Positions 4,284 through 5,388 of a stretch of 5,388 nt of DNA are shown here, piece after piece (position 1 is the first letter of the stretch; each line of letters starts with the position of its first letter). The notes under the pieces are model-generated. The model saw only the letters and a program-made list of their open reading frames with translations. It had not been told where the DNA came from and did no database searches. This DNA comes from Pyrobaculum sp. (GTDB taxonomy: Archaea > Thermoproteota > Thermoprotei > Thermoproteales > Thermoproteaceae). The position numbers were made by a program, and so were the translations under genes. The stretch is taken from positions 1 through 5,388 of the forward strand of contig WYEI01000115.1 in the NCBI GenBank assembly GCA_009903905.1. Direction: 5' to 3'.

Positions 4284-5388
4284 ATGCGTAGGGGCACCGT
4301 GGCCGTGAGGGGGTACAGAAATGTGGACCCCTACGGCTCGTTGCATCCCCCAATCTACCAGACCGCGGTCTTCAGGATGGAGGGGGAGGCCGCCAAGTCT
4401 GACAGGGGGTTCGACCTTAAGTACAGCAGGGAGGAGAACCCCACCCTGAGGCCCCTGGAGGAGGTGGTGGCCAGGCTGGAGGGCGGGCTTGACGCCCTTG
4501 CCTTCAACAGCGGCATGGCGGCTCTCTCGGCAGTCTTCTTCTCGTTTTTAAACGCAGACGCCGCTGTTGCGACGACCATGGAGGCTTATGGAGCCACCCT
4601 TAGGCTTCTCGGCTCGCTTGATAAATTCGGCGTAAGGCTACGAAAGGGGTTCCCAGACACCGACGTGTTCGTGGAGTTGATCAAGGAGGCTAGACCCAGG
4701 ATGGTGTTTCTGGAGACCATAACGAACCCGACGCTGAGGGTTTTGGATGCGCCAGCGGTAGTTAAGGCGGCTAAGGACTTCGGCGCTGTGGTCGTGGTGG
4801 ACAACACCTTCGCCACGCCTGTGTTGGCTACTCCTCTTTCCTACGGCGCAGATGTGGTGGTGCATTCAGCCACCAAGTACCTCGCCGGCCACAACGACGT
4901 GGTTGGCGGAGTCGCCGTGGTGGCGCGGCGGGAGCACCTGGAGGATCTGTGGCTCTGGAGGGCGATGCTGGGCGGAATCATGCAACCCTTTGAGGCTTTC
5001 CTCACGCTGAGGGGCGTCAAGACCCTCTTTGTCCGTTTCGAGAGGCAGTGTAGAAGCGCCATGGCAGTCGCCGAGTTTTTGGCCGAACACAGCAAGGTGA
5101 GCGAGGTCATCTACCCCGGTCTGCCCACCCATCCAAACCACGGCACCGCGAGGAGACTCTTCGGCGACAAGTTCGGGGCCGTGGTCTCCTTCAGGTTACG
5201 AGGCGGCAGAGACGCCGCGGTGAAGTTCTTCAAGTCGCTGAGGATCATAACCCCCGGCCCCAGCCTAGGCGGGGTGGAGAGCATCGCCACCTACCCGGTG
5301 GCCAGCGCCGCCTCCCCCATACCTGAGGAGGATAGGAAGACGCTCGGCATCACGGAGGATTTGGTCAGGCTATCGGTGGGGCTTGAGG
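4284..5388 (+). CDS. Cystathionine gamma-synthase/lyase family PLP enzyme (3' end outside window)
   Basis: The frame stays open from ATG 4284 to the window edge: 368 complete codons of a family usually about 375-400 aa long, so only the extreme C-terminus is missing. The enzyme is cytoplasmic and PLP-dependent, of the Cys/Met-metabolism (trans-sulfuration) family. Key motifs are HPPIYQTAVF (21-30), KYSREENPTLRPLE (46-59; Tyr47 and Arg49 contact PLP phosphate from the partner subunit), NSGMAAL (75-81), AYGAT (Tyr102, stacking on the PLP ring), VVDNTFATP (Asp173, PLP nitrogen), HSATKYLAGHNDVVGG with Schiff-base Lys198, SLGGVES (Glu332, Ser333) and LVRLSVGLE (Arg362, substrate carboxylate). Variations are YSREENPT instead of YSRsGNPT, and loss of the usual Thr-His after the SLGGVES block. 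Whether it acts as a cystathionine synthase, a cystathionine lyase or an O-acyl-homoserine sulfhydrylase cannot be decided from sequence. It is transcribed divergently from the RCK-like gene. Confidence 0.93.
   Translation, partial: MRRGTVAVRGYRNVDPYGSLHPPIYQTAVFRMEGEAAKSDRGFDLKYSREENPTLRPLEEVVARLEGGLDALAFNSGMAALSAVFFSFLNADAAVATTMEAYGATLRLLGSLDKFGVRLRKGFPDTDVFVELIKEARPRMVFLETITNPTLRVLDAPAVVKAAKDFGAVVVVDNTFATPVLATPLSYGADVVVHSATKYLAGHNDVVGGVAVVARREHLEDLWLWRAMLGGIMQPFEAFLTLRGVKTLFVRFERQCRSAMAVAEFLAEHSKVSEVIYPGLPTHPNHGTARRLFGDKFGAVVSFRLRGGRDAAVKFFKSLRIITPGPSLGGVESIATYPVASAASPIPEEDRKTLGITEDLVRLSVGLE

Noticed and set aside
4866..5141. Minus-strand open frames opposite the PLP-enzyme gene
   Set aside because: The plus frame carries the complete set of PLP-enzyme motifs without interruption, so the minus frames are shadows.
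1..5388. CRISPR array, tRNA, rRNA, transposon ends or integrase attachment site
   Set aside because: I saw no regularly spaced repeats, no cloverleaf-forming segment, no terminal inverted repeats and no transposase or recombinase motif anywhere in the window.

Overview
The window looks like a piece of a hyperthermophilic crenarchaeal chromosome, most likely order Thermoproteales and plausibly Pyrobaculum. The reasons are: G+C-rich coding sequence with heavy AGG/AGA arginine and GTG valine use; sharply AT-rich short intergenic gaps; GTG as well as ATG starts; and archaeal TATA boxes (TTTAAA/TTATATA type) about 16-20 nt before the start codons, the spacing expected for leaderless transcripts. 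The organism is inferred from these features only; no RNA marker gene is present.

Layout: (1) 1-176 (+) is the 3' end of a gene for a small basic zinc-ribbon-like protein, followed by an oligo-T-rich, terminator-like stretch. (2) 177-289 is an AT-rich promoter region with a perfect 16-bp palindrome just upstream of a TATA box. (3) 290-2722 (+) encodes a complete, canonical phosphoenolpyruvate synthase (PpsA, 810 aa). (4) 2748-3467 (+) encodes a 239-aa small-conductance mechanosensitive channel (MscS)-like membrane protein behind its own TATA-like box. (5) 3464-4093 (-) encodes a 209-aa TrkA/RCK-type protein whose Rossmann half lacks the dinucleotide-binding glycine motif; it converges on the MscS-like gene, and the two stop codons overlap within CTAA. 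(6) 4094-4283 is a divergent, AT-rich promoter region. (7) 4284 to the window end (+) encodes a nearly complete PLP-dependent trans-sulfuration enzyme (cystathionine gamma-synthase/lyase family), cut by the edge about ten residues short of the usual C-terminus.

How the genes relate: PpsA is the gluconeogenic entry enzyme (pyruvate to PEP) and the PLP enzyme belongs to sulfur amino acid metabolism, so the two metabolic genes look like neighbours rather than one pathway. The middle pair is more suggestive: a membrane channel homologue beside a soluble RCK-like regulatory protein, both ion or osmotic-type functions, convergently arranged with overlapping ends. A functional link between them is inference only. 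I see no mobile element, CRISPR array, tRNA or rRNA. Most of the window is ordinary archaeal housekeeping sequence. The points most worth a second look are the degenerate RCK protein with its channel-like neighbour, the palindromes upstream of ppsA, and a Shine-Dalgarno-like motif that the TATA spacing would place outside the transcript.
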